From Listeria monocytogenes (GTDB taxonomy: Bacteria; Bacillota; Bacilli; Lactobacillales; Listeriaceae): 64,000 nt of DNA. The stretch lies in the NCBI RefSeq assembly GCF_900187225.1, contig NZ_LT906436.1, positions 62,001-126,000 of the forward strand, read 5' to 3'. Position 1 is the first letter of the stretch; every line of letters begins with the position of its first letter. A program made the position numbers and the translations under genes. This document shows, in pieces, positions 18,022 through 40,442 of this stretch. The notes beneath the pieces were generated by a model, which was not told where the DNA came from, ran no database searches, and was given only the letters and a program-made list of their open reading frames with translations.

Positions 18022-18108
18022 TACCGAAAAATATAGCCGCAGCGAGTGGCTGAGGCTGTGTTTTATCGCTGAATTATGGTATAATATTTTTTGTCGGAAT
18101 ACGACAAC

Positions 18109-18181
<73 letters not shown>

Positions 18182-18743
18182 TAAAAATCAAACGCCAGTG
18201 ACTGTTAAAGTCGTTGGTGTTTTGTCGTTTTTACGGGAAAAATGTTAATAATTTCAATAATAAGCTGATTTATTTTTGATTCTTTATCAATTACATAAGT
18301 AATGAGTGGAATTTCAAAGTATCTAACAGCTCACTACATGATGTGCAAAAGGAGTTGTTTCAGTGAGTAGAATTGACATCGGAGAAATACAAGCCTTTTT
18401 ATACCAATTACGTGCAGCCAATGAATCGGGAAGGAAAACTATCCAAAACAATAGTGAAATAGTATGTGGAGATAATATTAAAAAGGAGGGTAGTTTATGC
18501 ATCGAAAAAATATTCCCAAATGCTTCATTTTTCTTCTAGAAAGATAATACCTATGCGATTGAAAAAATTCTCTAGGTGATTTGATTTAGATCAGCATACT
18601 TAGTAAGTTAGTAAATAATAAAAGTATAGTGCTTGTTGAGATTATATGTGGATGCTGTGAGTGGGAAAAATATTGGAAGATTTTGATATTGAGGAAGAGT
18701 ATTAAGAAAATTAGAATGGTTGAATAAGTGGGGGCGATTAGTA
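18182..18743. other. Gene-poor, decayed region downstream of tRNA-Lys
   Basis: These 560 bases have no intact gene. They include the LXG-like fragment at 18363-18539, a strong isolated ribosome binding site (AAAAGGAGGG, 18481-18490) before a 16-codon frame, and a short acidic tail-like frame near 18660-18705. I read it as remains of T7SS cargo or other accessory genes. Confidence 0.4.
18363..18539 (+). pseudogene. N-terminal fragment resembling an LXG/T7SS effector
   Basis: The 58-codon frame starts with GTG at 18363, preceded by AAAAGGAG at 9 bases. Its first 30 residues (MSRIDIGEIQAFLYQLRAAN) look like the amino end of LXG-type T7 substrates, which begin with a short Arg-Ile-Asp strand followed by a helix. 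The last 25 codons are unrelated-looking and the frame then stops, while LXG proteins are normally several hundred residues. I take it as a truncated remnant. A genuine short protein is possible because the ribosome binding site is intact. Confidence 0.4.
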
Positions 18744-19532
18744 ATGAACTGGGATTTGTACGCTTTAATAATAATTATATCGTTTTTTATGTTATATAAA
18801 TTTTGTGAAAAATTTTCTGAAACAATGATAGTAAATATTATTTTTTCAGTTTCTGTTTTCCTTCTTTTAGCAAATGTACTAAGTACTTCGAATTTTTTTC
18901 ATAAAAGTGCTGTTAAAACCTACGTAGAAACAGTAAAGAATATGATACAGATTATAATTATATTTGCTGTAGTAATTTTAATTATATATGCAGTTGTAGG
19001 TTTCTGGGGAAAAAGATATTCTCTGCGTGTAGATAACTTTAATATAGGAGGTATAAATGTATTTTTTGATAAATCAAGTGAAATATTTGTGAAAGCTGTA
19101 GGAGGATTCATAGCTTCTAAAAGAACATTATTTAAATTTAATAAAGAAAGAGATAATATTAGTGAGGTTTTGGATTCCTACTACGCAACATATAAGTTTA
19201 TCATGGAGAACTTAGAGTTACTGGACAGCGAAAAAGATGAGGAGTTGTACACTACAGCTGTAAGTATATTACAAAAATTAAACAATTTTCTTACTAAACA
19301 TCAGAATGATTACAGACGTTGGTATGTGAAAATAATGAGAGAGGATATTATCAAAGTATCTGAGCACGAAGAGGACATTATCGTGCATCAGACGACAATC
19401 GAAGTGGTTCAAGAATGTTACTATAGATATGAGGAACTACAGGAAGATTTTAAAGCGCTTAATAAATTTTTTATTGAAAGTGATATTAGAAAAATATTAA
19501 AAATTAATAGTTACGAATGGAGAATTGATTAA
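18744..19532 (+). CDS. Membrane protein paired with a TIR-like protein
   Basis: This 262-aa protein has three N-terminal membrane helices (about 6-22, 28-46 and 66-88). A cytoplasmic domain of about 170 residues follows, helical and charged, with basic patches near 130 and acidic stretches near 160-230. No known enzyme motif is visible. The ATG at 18744 has GGGGGCG about 9 bases upstream; a TTG at 18720 is less likely. It ends one base before the TIR-like gene start, so the two are surely co-translated. It could be the membrane effector or sensor of a Thoeris-like defence pair, but this is inference from the neighbour. Confidence 0.65.
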   Translation: MNWDLYALIIIISFFMLYKFCEKFSETMIVNIIFSVSVFLLLANVLSTSNFFHKSAVKTYVETVKNMIQIIIIFAVVILIIYAVVGFWGKRYSLRVDNFNIGGINVFFDKSSEIFVKAVGGFIASKRTLFKFNKERDNISEVLDSYYATYKFIMENLELLDSEKDEELYTTAVSILQKLNNFLTKHQNDYRRWYVKIMREDIIKVSEHEEDIIVHQTTIEVVQECYYRYEELQEDFKALNKFFIESDIRKILKINSYEWRID

Positions 19533-19533
19533 T

Positions 19534-20157
19534 ATGCATAAAACCTTTATTAGCTACCATCATGCTGGGGAGCAAGATTTAAAAGAAGCAATAATTCGCA
19601 AAGGCGTTGCGGGAGGAGAGTTTATTGACAAATCAGTATCTGATGGGGATATTAATACAGATCTATCAGAAGATACAATTATGAGGAAAATAAGAAGTGA
19701 ATATATTCAAGATTCCACAGTAGTTGTAGTTTTGATTGGAGAGGATACAACCCAGCGACCCTATGTGAATTCTGAAATTCAGGCTGCTCTATGGAGTAAC
19801 CCTACTGGATTAATTGGAGTAGTTAGGGATGAATTATATGATAAAGTGTACACTAAAAAAAAATGTAATTACGAAGGTTGCAGTTGTGGAGCTTCATTAC
19901 GTTCACCTACTTATGAATTTAATAATAAAATTCCCTTTTTGGTGCGTATGAATCACTATGCTTTAGAATATAATAAATCAACATATCCGCATTTCGAAGA
20001 TTCGGAATCTTTTTGTGGCATTTATAAATATTCTTATTTTATCAATAATATGGAGACATTAATAGATGAAGCATTTGATAAGAGAACTAAAAGCTATGAA
20101 CTAAGAAAGAGAAATGGTGAAGGTGTTAGAACTATAACTAATCCTTATGGCTATTAG
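19534..20157 (+). CDS. ThsB-like TIR domain protein (MTH538/DUF1863 family)
   Basis: This 207-aa protein has an N-terminus (HKTFISYHHAGEQ) and following motifs (DKSVSDGDIN, TVVVVLIGEDT, RPYVNSEI) that match the TIR-like MTH538 family including ThsB of the Thoeris antiphage system. The glutamate in NSEI is at the expected catalytic position. Such enzymes make cyclic ADP-ribose-type signals from NAD on phage infection. Two cysteine-rich spots (residues about 112-124) and a C-terminal basic tail are additional. The ATG at 19534 has GGAG 11 bases upstream, inside the preceding gene. Confidence 0.82.
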   Translation: MHKTFISYHHAGEQDLKEAIIRKGVAGGEFIDKSVSDGDINTDLSEDTIMRKIRSEYIQDSTVVVVLIGEDTTQRPYVNSEIQAALWSNPTGLIGVVRDELYDKVYTKKKCNYEGCSCGASLRSPTYEFNNKIPFLVRMNHYALEYNKSTYPHFEDSESFCGIYKYSYFINNMETLIDEAFDKRTKSYELRKRNGEGVRTITNPYGY

Positions 20158-20393
20158 TTGATTTTATGTTTATGATGAATCATCATGAGAACTAGTAAAT
20201 TTATTTTTTTGTTAAACTGACTATCGGATATAGGGTTTTCTTTAATCGGCCAGTTGGAGGTTCGAAATCCTTATCGAAAAACCAACTAAATATTTTTTAA
20301 GCAGTTTTTTGAAATTTCAAACCGCCAAAATGCTCTTTTTACCTAGCAATAAAATAATTCAGAAAAACCAACCCTCAACCAACAGGAGATAAC
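20158..20393. other. Intergenic region right of the TIR cassette
   Basis: No gene is seen. It includes a fragment with weak T-arm similarity to tRNA (GGAGGTTCGAAATCC, 20255-20269) followed by AT-rich sequence. This may be decayed tRNA-derived attachment DNA, but the match is too short to claim. Confidence 0.3.
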
Positions 20394-20720
20394 ATGAAAA
20401 AACTAAAACAGCTAACTAATCAATTATTTACATCAACTATCTTCCTAATCACCATGTTATTTATCATACCCCCAACATTTGCGATAGCTGATGGAAGTAA
20501 ATTGAGTTTTTATGAATATATATATGGAGCACCTTTAAGATGGCTAACTGTAATTAGTCCATCAGAGAAGAAAGGTACATTTTTGGAGATGTTTTTCTCG
20601 GAGAACGGAGGAATAAATATCCAATGGCTCAATCTAATAATAAACTTCCTCCTAGTTTTCCTTGTAATAACAATTATCTTCTCACTAGCAAAAAAGTTTT
20701 ACAATAAAAAGAACGCCTAA
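20394..20720 (+). CDS. Small secreted or membrane-anchored protein
   Basis: This 108-aa protein has an N-terminal signal sequence (about 1-32, ending TFAIA) and a C-terminal membrane helix (about 79-101) followed by a basic tail. It would be exported with a C-terminal anchor, leaving about 45 residues outside. No family is recognised. A CAGGAG site lies before the ATG, and a strong terminator follows directly. It stands alone between the tRNA-linked region and the MerR gene. Confidence 0.6.
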   Translation: MKKLKQLTNQLFTSTIFLITMLFIIPPTFAIADGSKLSFYEYIYGAPLRWLTVISPSEKKGTFLEMFFSENGGINIQWLNLIINFLLVFLVITIIFSLAKKFYNKKNA

Positions 20721-20751
20721 AAAAGACAACCCATAACAGGTTGTCTTTTTC
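20721..20751 (+). terminator. Rho-independent terminator
   Basis: The 11-bp stem AAAAGACAACC (20721-20731) and GGTTGTCTTTT (20739-20749) is followed by T. It starts at the base after the stop codon of the small membrane protein gene. Confidence 0.9.
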
Positions 20752-20814
20752 TATAGGAAGTTGCAAGTTATCTTACACTGTAAACGAGAAAAATTCACTT
20801 TTTAATGTTGTCAG

Positions 20815-21183
20815 CTAAACATCCAGCTTCGATACCTTCTCCTCATAAATCCCAATCTTCCTAACCACTGTATCCAAATTCTTCTGCAAGTTTTCAATCT
20901 CTTGCTCCAAAACAATCTTCTTCTCTTTCAACATATTCAATCGTTCGGAAATGGTGCTGTCTCCTGCTGCGCGCCAAATGGTGTATTGTTTTAATTCTTC
21001 TACCGATAACCCGGCGCCTTTTAAGTGCAGTAAAAATTTTAGCCAATTGGCGTCTTCTTCGCTGTATGTGCGCAAATTATTCTTGTCGCGGTCAGGGGTT
21101 ATTAAGCCTTCTTTTTCGTAGAATCTAAGGGTGCTACTAGGGATGCCTACTAGTTCGGAAAATTCACCGATAGAAAAGGACAT
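20815..21183 (-). CDS. MerR-family regulator
   Basis: This 122-aa protein has an N-terminal winged helix-turn-helix of the MerR type (FSIGEFSELVGIP, then TLRFYEKEGLI). A long coiled-coil dimerisation helix (about 80-118) follows and there is no metal-binding cysteine. It fits the subgroup that controls aldo/keto reductases or alcohol dehydrogenases in response to electrophiles or aldehydes (AdhR/YhdM-like). A GAGGTGATTAG site precedes the ATG. It is 55 bp downstream of the aldo/keto reductase gene on the same strand, and so co-transcribed with and probably regulating that gene. Confidence 0.88.
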   Translation of the reverse strand: MSFSIGEFSELVGIPSSTLRFYEKEGLITPDRDKNNLRTYSEEDANWLKFLLHLKGAGLSVEELKQYTIWRAAGDSTISERLNMLKEKKIVLEQEIENLQKNLDTVVRKIGIYEEKVSKLDV

Positions 21184-21238
21184 CTAATCACCTCATCTGT
21201 GTATTTTTCATAAGGATATCATTTTTAATAAGAAATAA

Positions 21239-22222
21239 CTATTTTCCGATACGTTTATTTTCGGCGGCTGAGTATCTATCACCAACAATTTCAATCTGCG
21301 ATAAAGCATCAGCTATTTTTTGTCGTGCTCCATCATCAAAATGAATTTCAGTGGAGGCGATATTTTCTTCCATTCTGCTTGGTCTTGTTGTTCCGGGAAT
21401 TGGCACGATCCAAGGTTTTTGGTCAAGTATCCAAGCGAGGGCAAGTTGGGCTGTTGTGACGTTTTGCTCGTCGGCGATTTCTTTCATGAAATCTAGTAGT
21501 ACTTGGTTGGCTTCCATGGCTTCTTTTTGGAATCTTGGTAAGCCACCACGGTTGTCGTTTGCATTGAAGTCAGCATTTATATCTAATTTTCCAGTTAAAT
21601 AACCACGACCTAGTGGGCTGTATGCGACAAGCCCGATGCCAAGTTCTTCTAAAACCGGGAATACTTCTTTTTCAGCTTCTCGCCACCAGATAGAATACTC
21701 ACTTTCAACCGCAGCTAGTGGCTCTACTTTATGAGCACGGCGTATTGTCTTTGCGCTGGCTTCGGAGAGTCCCCAGTGTAGAATTTTCCCTTCTTGTTTT
21801 AAATTCTGAATGGTGCCGGCAACCTCTTCAATTGGGATAGAGGGGTCAATTCTATGAATGTAATATAAATCAATGTAATCTGTTTTTAGCCGTTTGAGAG
21901 AGCCTTCAACCGCGGCCTTGATGCTTTCTGGACGGCTATCGACTTCGTTATTTAAACCATTAATTTTAAAACCACCTTTTGTTGCGATTTGAACATGGTT
22001 TCTTTTGCCAACCAAAGCTTCTCCGACAAGTTCTTCGTTAGTATAAGGTCCATACACTTCAGCTGTATCGAACATCGTAATCCCTGCATCCATTGCAGTG
22101 CGTACGACTTCAATCATTTCATTTCGATCTTTCGCAGGTCCACGATGATAATTTAGCCCCATACAGCCGAATCCAAGCTCTGAAGTAACTAAGCCAGCAT
22201 TTCCTAATTGTCTCTTTTTCAT
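21239..22222 (-). CDS. Aldo/keto reductase
   Basis: This 327-aa NADPH-dependent oxidoreductase has an (alpha/beta)8 barrel. Family marks are LGFGCMGLNY, the catalytic Asp-Tyr segment MFDTAEVYGPYTNEELVG, the Lys in IATKGG, the His in DLYYIHRID, and the cofactor loop IPGTTRPSRMEENI. It resembles the YakC/AKR13 type that reduces reactive aldehydes. The last residues end in KRIGK. It is the first gene of a two-gene operon with a MerR regulator and has a MerR-type promoter upstream. Confidence 0.92.
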   Translation of the reverse strand: MKKRQLGNAGLVTSELGFGCMGLNYHRGPAKDRNEMIEVVRTAMDAGITMFDTAEVYGPYTNEELVGEALVGKRNHVQIATKGGFKINGLNNEVDSRPESIKAAVEGSLKRLKTDYIDLYYIHRIDPSIPIEEVAGTIQNLKQEGKILHWGLSEASAKTIRRAHKVEPLAAVESEYSIWWREAEKEVFPVLEELGIGLVAYSPLGRGYLTGKLDINADFNANDNRGGLPRFQKEAMEANQVLLDFMKEIADEQNVTTAQLALAWILDQKPWIVPIPGTTRPSRMEENIASTEIHFDDGARQKIADALSQIEIVGDRYSAAENKRIGK

Positions 22223-22280
22223 AAAAACATGCTCCTTTTAAACCAAATTTTTAAATTAGAAATATCAGGATGTTGTATTT

Positions 22281-22311
22281 AGTTTATCAGTTGAAGTGAA
22301 CTTTAAGTCAA
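22281..22311 (-). promoter_or_regulatory. MerR-type promoter with 19-bp spacer and operator dyad
   Basis: On the minus strand TTGACT (22306-22311) and TAAACT (22281-22286) are separated by 19 bp, longer than the usual 17. The spacer holds the dyad AGTT-CACTTC-AACT. An overlong spacer with a central dyad is the hallmark of promoters activated by MerR proteins, and the regulator is encoded in the same operon. Confidence 0.8.
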
Positions 22312-22612
<301 letters not shown>

Positions 22613-23302
22613 ATGAAGTATATCGATTACCATGATTATATGCATAAAGACGCGATAATATATGCTTATCTCCAAAATAATTTCCCCTATATTCGCAAAC
22701 GAATAAAGGCATGGGAAAGTTTTACACTAGATAGAGAAGATATTTTATTGGTGAAAAGTGGGGCAATATTTGAAGAAGTTAATGGGAAGAAAAAAGGGAT
22801 AGCACGATGCTTTTTTTCGAAAAGTTTAATTTTTCCTACTAGAGATCCAATAGTATTGAAAGCTTTCGAAACTTCAGAAATTTGTTTTATCAATGCTGAA
22901 AGAGCCTTCGGAAAATTAGAAGAAGATCAGATTTTATCCAATTTTTTTCTGCAGATTGCGGAGAAAAATGAAGAAGACATGCGCAGACAAGCATTTCTTG
23001 GGACGGAAAACTCAAAAAATAAAATTATTTCTACGCTTAACTTCTTGTTGGAAAATAATAAATCTAATAGCAAAACACCAATTTTTCCTATATGGCTTCA
23101 AATAAATGTTTTGGCAAAGCTAGCAAATTGTTCTATATCTACTATTTCTTCTACTGTAAATGAACTACACGCAGAAGGGATATTAGATATAAAATCTTCG
23201 CCTTGGAAACTTAAAGGCAAGGAAAAAAAGATAGAAATTCTTGAAAATGAGAATCAGAAAATGAAGCTTAATGAAAGAAAGCATAAGAGTAATGTTTTCT
23301 AA
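22613..23302 (+). CDS. Crp/Fnr (PrfA-like) regulator upstream of the F1-like ATPase cluster
   Basis: This 229-aa protein has an N-terminal effector-type domain (about 1-120) without recognisable cyclic-nucleotide residues. A winged HTH follows near residues 162-200 (INVLAKLANCSISTISSTVNEL), with a charged C-terminal extension. It is a paralog of the gene at 37696: the HTH regions align residue by residue (INVLAKLANCS versus INVLARFAKCS; SSTVNEL versus SSVVNEL). The ATG at 22613 is preferred over GTG 22601 because AAAGGGTGA then lies 8 bases upstream. It ends 77 bp before the operon of large surface proteins and ATPase subunits, and so probably regulates it. Confidence 0.8.
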   Translation: MKYIDYHDYMHKDAIIYAYLQNNFPYIRKRIKAWESFTLDREDILLVKSGAIFEEVNGKKKGIARCFFSKSLIFPTRDPIVLKAFETSEICFINAERAFGKLEEDQILSNFFLQIAEKNEEDMRRQAFLGTENSKNKIISTLNFLLENNKSNSKTPIFPIWLQINVLAKLANCSISTISSTVNELHAEGILDIKSSPWKLKGKEKKIEILENENQKMKLNERKHKSNVF

Positions 23303-23376
23303 CAGTACTGAAATTGAAAAAATGTTTTGAGTACTTTTCCGAGCACAAAAAATCATACTAAAAGAGGTGGAAGTAG

Positions 23377-31562
<8,186 letters not shown>

Positions 31563-31609
31563 TAAAAAATGATATGCATTTTAATACAACAAACTCAAAC
31601 AGAAGGTAG

Positions 31610-37520
<5,911 letters not shown>

Positions 37521-37555
37521 CTAAGAATGCGAATAACACATAACCAAGAAAAACG

Positions 37556-37582
37556 AGGATGTCTACGTGGCATCCTTTTTTT
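37556..37582 (+). terminator. Terminator of the ATPase operon
   Basis: The stem AGGATG (37556-37561) and CATCCT (37571-37576) is followed by seven T, 35 bp after the last gene of the cluster. Confidence 0.85.
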
Positions 37583-37606
37583 ATAAATGAATATATAAAA
37601 AGAATT

Positions 37607-37628
37607 TTTCTAACATATTTCTAACATA
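37607..37628. repeat. Perfect tandem 11-bp repeat upstream of a Crp/Fnr gene
   Basis: TTTCTAACATA occurs twice in direct succession, one helical turn apart. A possible extended -10 (TATACT, 37636-37641) lies just downstream, so the repeats occupy the -35 region. This looks like an activator or autoregulator site for the gene at 37696. No second copy was found at the operon start upstream. Confidence 0.5.
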
Positions 37629-37695
37629 CTTGTACTATACTTTAAATAAGCTGTTAATTAGCCATAAGAAAATGAACGAAAGGAAGTAAATTCAA

Positions 37696-38328
37696 ATGAC
37701 TTTTTTAGAATTCCATCAATTGGTCAAAGAAGATTTGTTGATTTATTCATGGATTATAAAAAATTTTCATCTTACGCGTCAAAAATTAATGGCGGGTGGG
37801 GAAATAACGATGAATCGTGAACAAGTGATAGTTATGGAGAAAGGTTTACTAGTACAAGTAAATGAAGAAGGCAAAGATGATCTGTATCGTGTTTTTATCG
37901 ATCAACGAATAATTTTTACGACAAAAGGGGATATTACTTTAACGGCACTAGAAGATACCTCTTATAGCATCATTCGAACAGATGAGTTAATTGGAAAATT
38001 AGAAGATCAACATTTATTACCAACTTTTTTCTTACAAATAGCGGAAGACTTTGAGAAGGGTTTAGACTGGCAAAGAACACTAATTTCTGTTGATCCTGCA
38101 GAACGTGCGGAAATGATTTTGGCGAAAATTATCGAGCGTTATGAAATAAATTCAGAGAACAAACCAGAGTTTCCAAGATGGTTAAGAATAAATGTACTCG
38201 CAAGATTCGCCAAATGCTCGGTGTCTACGATGTCGTCAGTTGTAAACGAACTAGTCAATGAAGGTGACTTAAATATAAAAAGAACACCTTGGTTACTGAC
38301 TCGACCTTATCAGGCATCTTGTGCTTAA
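37696..38328 (+). CDS. Crp/Fnr (PrfA-like) regulator downstream of the ATPase cluster
   Basis: This 210-aa protein has an N-terminal domain of about 115 residues lacking cyclic-AMP ligands and a C-terminal HTH (NVLARFAKCSVSTMSSVVNEL). It is a paralog of the regulator at 22613. The N-terminus is probably a beta-roll sensor of unknown ligand, as in PrfA-type proteins of Listeria. GAAAGGAAG lies before the ATG, with the tandem TTTCTAACATA repeats upstream and a strong terminator after the stop. Its target could be the ATPase operon to its left, the mpt operon to its right, or itself. Confidence 0.8.
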   Translation: MTFLEFHQLVKEDLLIYSWIIKNFHLTRQKLMAGGEITMNREQVIVMEKGLLVQVNEEGKDDLYRVFIDQRIIFTTKGDITLTALEDTSYSIIRTDELIGKLEDQHLLPTFFLQIAEDFEKGLDWQRTLISVDPAERAEMILAKIIERYEINSENKPEFPRWLRINVLARFAKCSVSTMSSVVNELVNEGDLNIKRTPWLLTRPYQASCA

Positions 38329-38336
38329 AATAGACC

Positions 38337-38380
38337 CGTAAAAAACCACGCTTGAATGACATTTGCGTGGTTTTTTTACG
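38337..38380 (+). terminator. Strong rho-independent terminator
   Basis: The long stem CGTAAAAAACCACGC (38337-38351) pairs with GCGTGGTTTTTTTACG (38365-38380). It isolates the Crp/Fnr gene from the mpt operon. Confidence 0.9.
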
Positions 38381-38423
38381 TGAGTTATGAAAAAACATAA
38401 ATTTATTACGTTTTTTTGATATA

Positions 38424-38487
38424 GATACAACAATTTTCAGATACACTAAATAATCAAAACGGATTTTCTGTATCAATAGGCGATACA
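38424..38487. promoter_or_regulatory. Putative ManR (LevR-type) upstream activator sites
   Basis: The hexamer GATACA occurs at 38424-38429, 38440-38445 and 38482-38487, and its complement TGTATC at 38469-38474. The last two form a dyad with a 7-bp gap. They lie 72-135 bp upstream of the sigma-54 -24 element, the usual range for an enhancer-binding activator. The mpt operon is known to need sigma-54 and ManR. Assignment to ManR is inference. Confidence 0.6.
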
Positions 38488-38558
38488 CTAACAGTCATAG
38501 TATTAATATAGATATTAAAATCATTGGTACATAAGGCTTTTAAGAGTAATACTATAAA

Positions 38559-38575
38559 TTGGCACAGAACTTGCA
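38559..38575 (+). promoter_or_regulatory. Sigma-54 (RpoN) promoter of mptACD
   Basis: TTGGCAC (-24, 38559-38565) and TTGCA (-12, 38571-38575) have the exact GG-N10-GC spacing of sigma-54 promoters, 51 bases before the mptA start. It matches the consensus almost perfectly. Confidence 0.93.
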
Positions 38576-38625
38576 ATAAATATAGCGGGTAGCAAAATAA
38601 ATGAATTATATTAGGAGGGAAAAAG

Positions 38626-39591
38626 ATGGTAGGAATTATCCTCGCAACTCACGGTGAATTTGCTGAAGGTATTTTGCAGTCCGGAACAATGATTTTCGGC
38701 GAGCAAGAAAACGTTAAAGCAATCACTTTGATGCCAAGCGAAGGTCCGGAAGACATCAAAGCTAAAATGGAAGCTGCAATTGCATCCTTTGATAGCCAAG
38801 ATGAAGTTTTATTCTTAGTGGATCTTTGGGGAGGCACACCATTCAATCAAGCAAACGGTCTTTATGAACTACATAAAGATAAGTGGGCAATCGTAGCAGG
38901 ACTTAATTTGCCAATGTTGATTGAAGCTTTCTCATCACGTTTTACAATGGAAAGCGCACACGAAATCGCAGCAAATATTCTTGCACCAGCTCAAGAAGGT
39001 GTCCGCGTTAAACCAGAAGAACTACAGCCGCAAGTAACAGCTACTGAACAGCCACAAGCAGAAATCGCTGCAGTTGGTGATGGCAAAATCGAATTCGTTC
39101 TAACTCGTGTTGATTCACGTCTCTTGCATGGTCAAGTAGCCACTGCATGGACAAAAGCAACACACCCAACAAGAATTATCGTCGTTTCAGATGCAGTTGC
39201 AAAAGACGATCTTCGTAAAAAATTAATCGAACAAGCTGCACCACCAGGAGTAAAAGCTAATGTTATCCCAGTCCAAAAAATGATTGAGATTTCAAAAGAT
39301 CCACGTTTCGGCAATACAAAAGCACTTTTATTATTCGAAAATCCTCAAGATGTTTTACGCGCAATTGAAGGTGGCGTAGAAATCGAACAAGTAAACGTTG
39401 GTTCCATGGCTCACTCTGTAGGTAAAGTTGTTGTTAGTAAAGTACTTTCCATGGGGAAAGATGATGTTGAAACCTTTGAGAAATTAAAAGAAAAAGGCGT
39501 TAAATTCGATGTGCGTAAAGTCCCTAATGACTCAAGCGCTAACATGGAAGATATCATCAAAAAAGCAAAACACGAATTAAAGACACAATAA
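38626..39591 (+). CDS. mptA: PTS mannose-family EIIAB (glucose/mannose)
   Basis: This 321-aa cytoplasmic phosphotransfer protein has an EIIA domain (1-130) with phospho-His9 in LATHGEFAEG, a Pro/Gln/Ala-rich linker (about 130-150), and an EIIB domain with phospho-His168 in DSRLLHGQVATAW. It passes phosphate from HPr to sugar during uptake through MptC and MptD. This is the main glucose and mannose importer of L. monocytogenes and the receptor for class IIa bacteriocins. A strong AGGAGGGA site precedes the ATG. Expression is from the sigma-54 promoter at 38559. Confidence 0.96.
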   Translation: MVGIILATHGEFAEGILQSGTMIFGEQENVKAITLMPSEGPEDIKAKMEAAIASFDSQDEVLFLVDLWGGTPFNQANGLYELHKDKWAIVAGLNLPMLIEAFSSRFTMESAHEIAANILAPAQEGVRVKPEELQPQVTATEQPQAEIAAVGDGKIEFVLTRVDSRLLHGQVATAWTKATHPTRIIVVSDAVAKDDLRKKLIEQAAPPGVKANVIPVQKMIEISKDPRFGNTKALLLFENPQDVLRAIEGGVEIEQVNVGSMAHSVGKVVVSKVLSMGKDDVETFEKLKEKGVKFDVRKVPNDSSANMEDIIKKAKHELKTQ

Positions 39592-39614
39592 AAAATTAAA
39601 ATAGGAGGTTTATT

Positions 39615-40421
39615 ATGTCTGTCATATCAATAATTTTAGTAGTACTTATTGCATTTTTAGCAGGTATTGAAGGAATTCTAGATGAATTTCAGTTCCATCA
39701 GCCATTAATCGCATGTACATTAATTGGTCTCGTAACAGGTAACTTAACAGCATGTATCATCCTTGGCGGAACTCTACAAATGATCGCACTTGGATGGGCA
39801 AACATCGGAGCAGCCGTAGCACCAGATGCCGCGCTTGCCTCAGTAGCTTCAGCAATTATATTAGTATTAGGTGGACAAGGGGTAGCAGGTATTCCGTCCG
39901 CAATCGCCATTGCAATTCCACTTGCAGTAGCAGGTCTTTTCTTAACAATGATCGTTCGTACATTGGCAGTTCCAATTGTTCACTTGATGGACAGAGCCGC
40001 TGAAAAAGGGAATATACGCAGCGTAGAGTGGTTACATATTTCAGCAATTTGTATGCAAGGTATTCGTATCGCGATTCCTGCAGCAGCACTTTTATTCATT
40101 CCAGCAGACAGCGTTCAATCTTTCTTAGAAGCAATGCCAGCTTGGTTAACAGATGGTATGGCTATCGGTGGAGGAATGGTAGTTGCCGTTGGTTATGCAC
40201 TAGTTATCAATATGATGGCTACTAAAGAAGTATGGCCGTTCTTCGTAATCGGTTTCGTAGTAGCTGCAATTTCTCAACTTACACTTATCGCAATTGGTGC
40301 TCTAGGTGTTGCACTTGCTCTTATTTACCTTAACCTATCTAAAATGGGTGGCGGTAACTCAAACGGCGGTGGAGGCGGAAACTCTCGCGATCCACTGGGC
40401 GATATATTAAACGACTATTAA
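39615..40421 (+). CDS. mptC: PTS mannose-family EIIC permease
   Basis: This 268-aa membrane protein has about eight hydrophobic segments of the EIIC-Man family and a glycine/asparagine-rich C-terminal tail (GGGNSNGGGGGN). It forms the sugar channel together with EIID. An extracellular loop of this protein contributes to recognition by class IIa bacteriocins. It lies 23 bp after mptA with ATAGGAGG before the ATG. The codon use is highly biased, as expected for a strongly expressed operon. Confidence 0.95.
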   Translation: MSVISIILVVLIAFLAGIEGILDEFQFHQPLIACTLIGLVTGNLTACIILGGTLQMIALGWANIGAAVAPDAALASVASAIILVLGGQGVAGIPSAIAIAIPLAVAGLFLTMIVRTLAVPIVHLMDRAAEKGNIRSVEWLHISAICMQGIRIAIPAAALLFIPADSVQSFLEAMPAWLTDGMAIGGGMVVAVGYALVINMMATKEVWPFFVIGFVVAAISQLTLIAIGALGVALALIYLNLSKMGGGNSNGGGGGNSRDPLGDILNDY

Positions 40422-40442
40422 TAAAAAAAGGAGGAGAATAGA

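Noticed and set aside
18021-18060. Terminator after the hydroxyacid dehydrogenase gene
   Set aside because: The sequence has AGCC/GGCT arms but they are short and partly mismatched, and the following T run is weak. Not listed as a feature.
20240-20290. Duplicated 3' end of tRNA-Lys as an island attachment site
   Set aside because: Only about 9-10 bases around GGTTCGAAA match the tRNA T-arm. The acceptor end is not repeated, so no att repeat can be claimed.
37640-37670. PrfA box upstream of the Crp/Fnr gene
   Set aside because: A GTTAA is present, but the palindromic partner TTAAC at the right spacing is missing.
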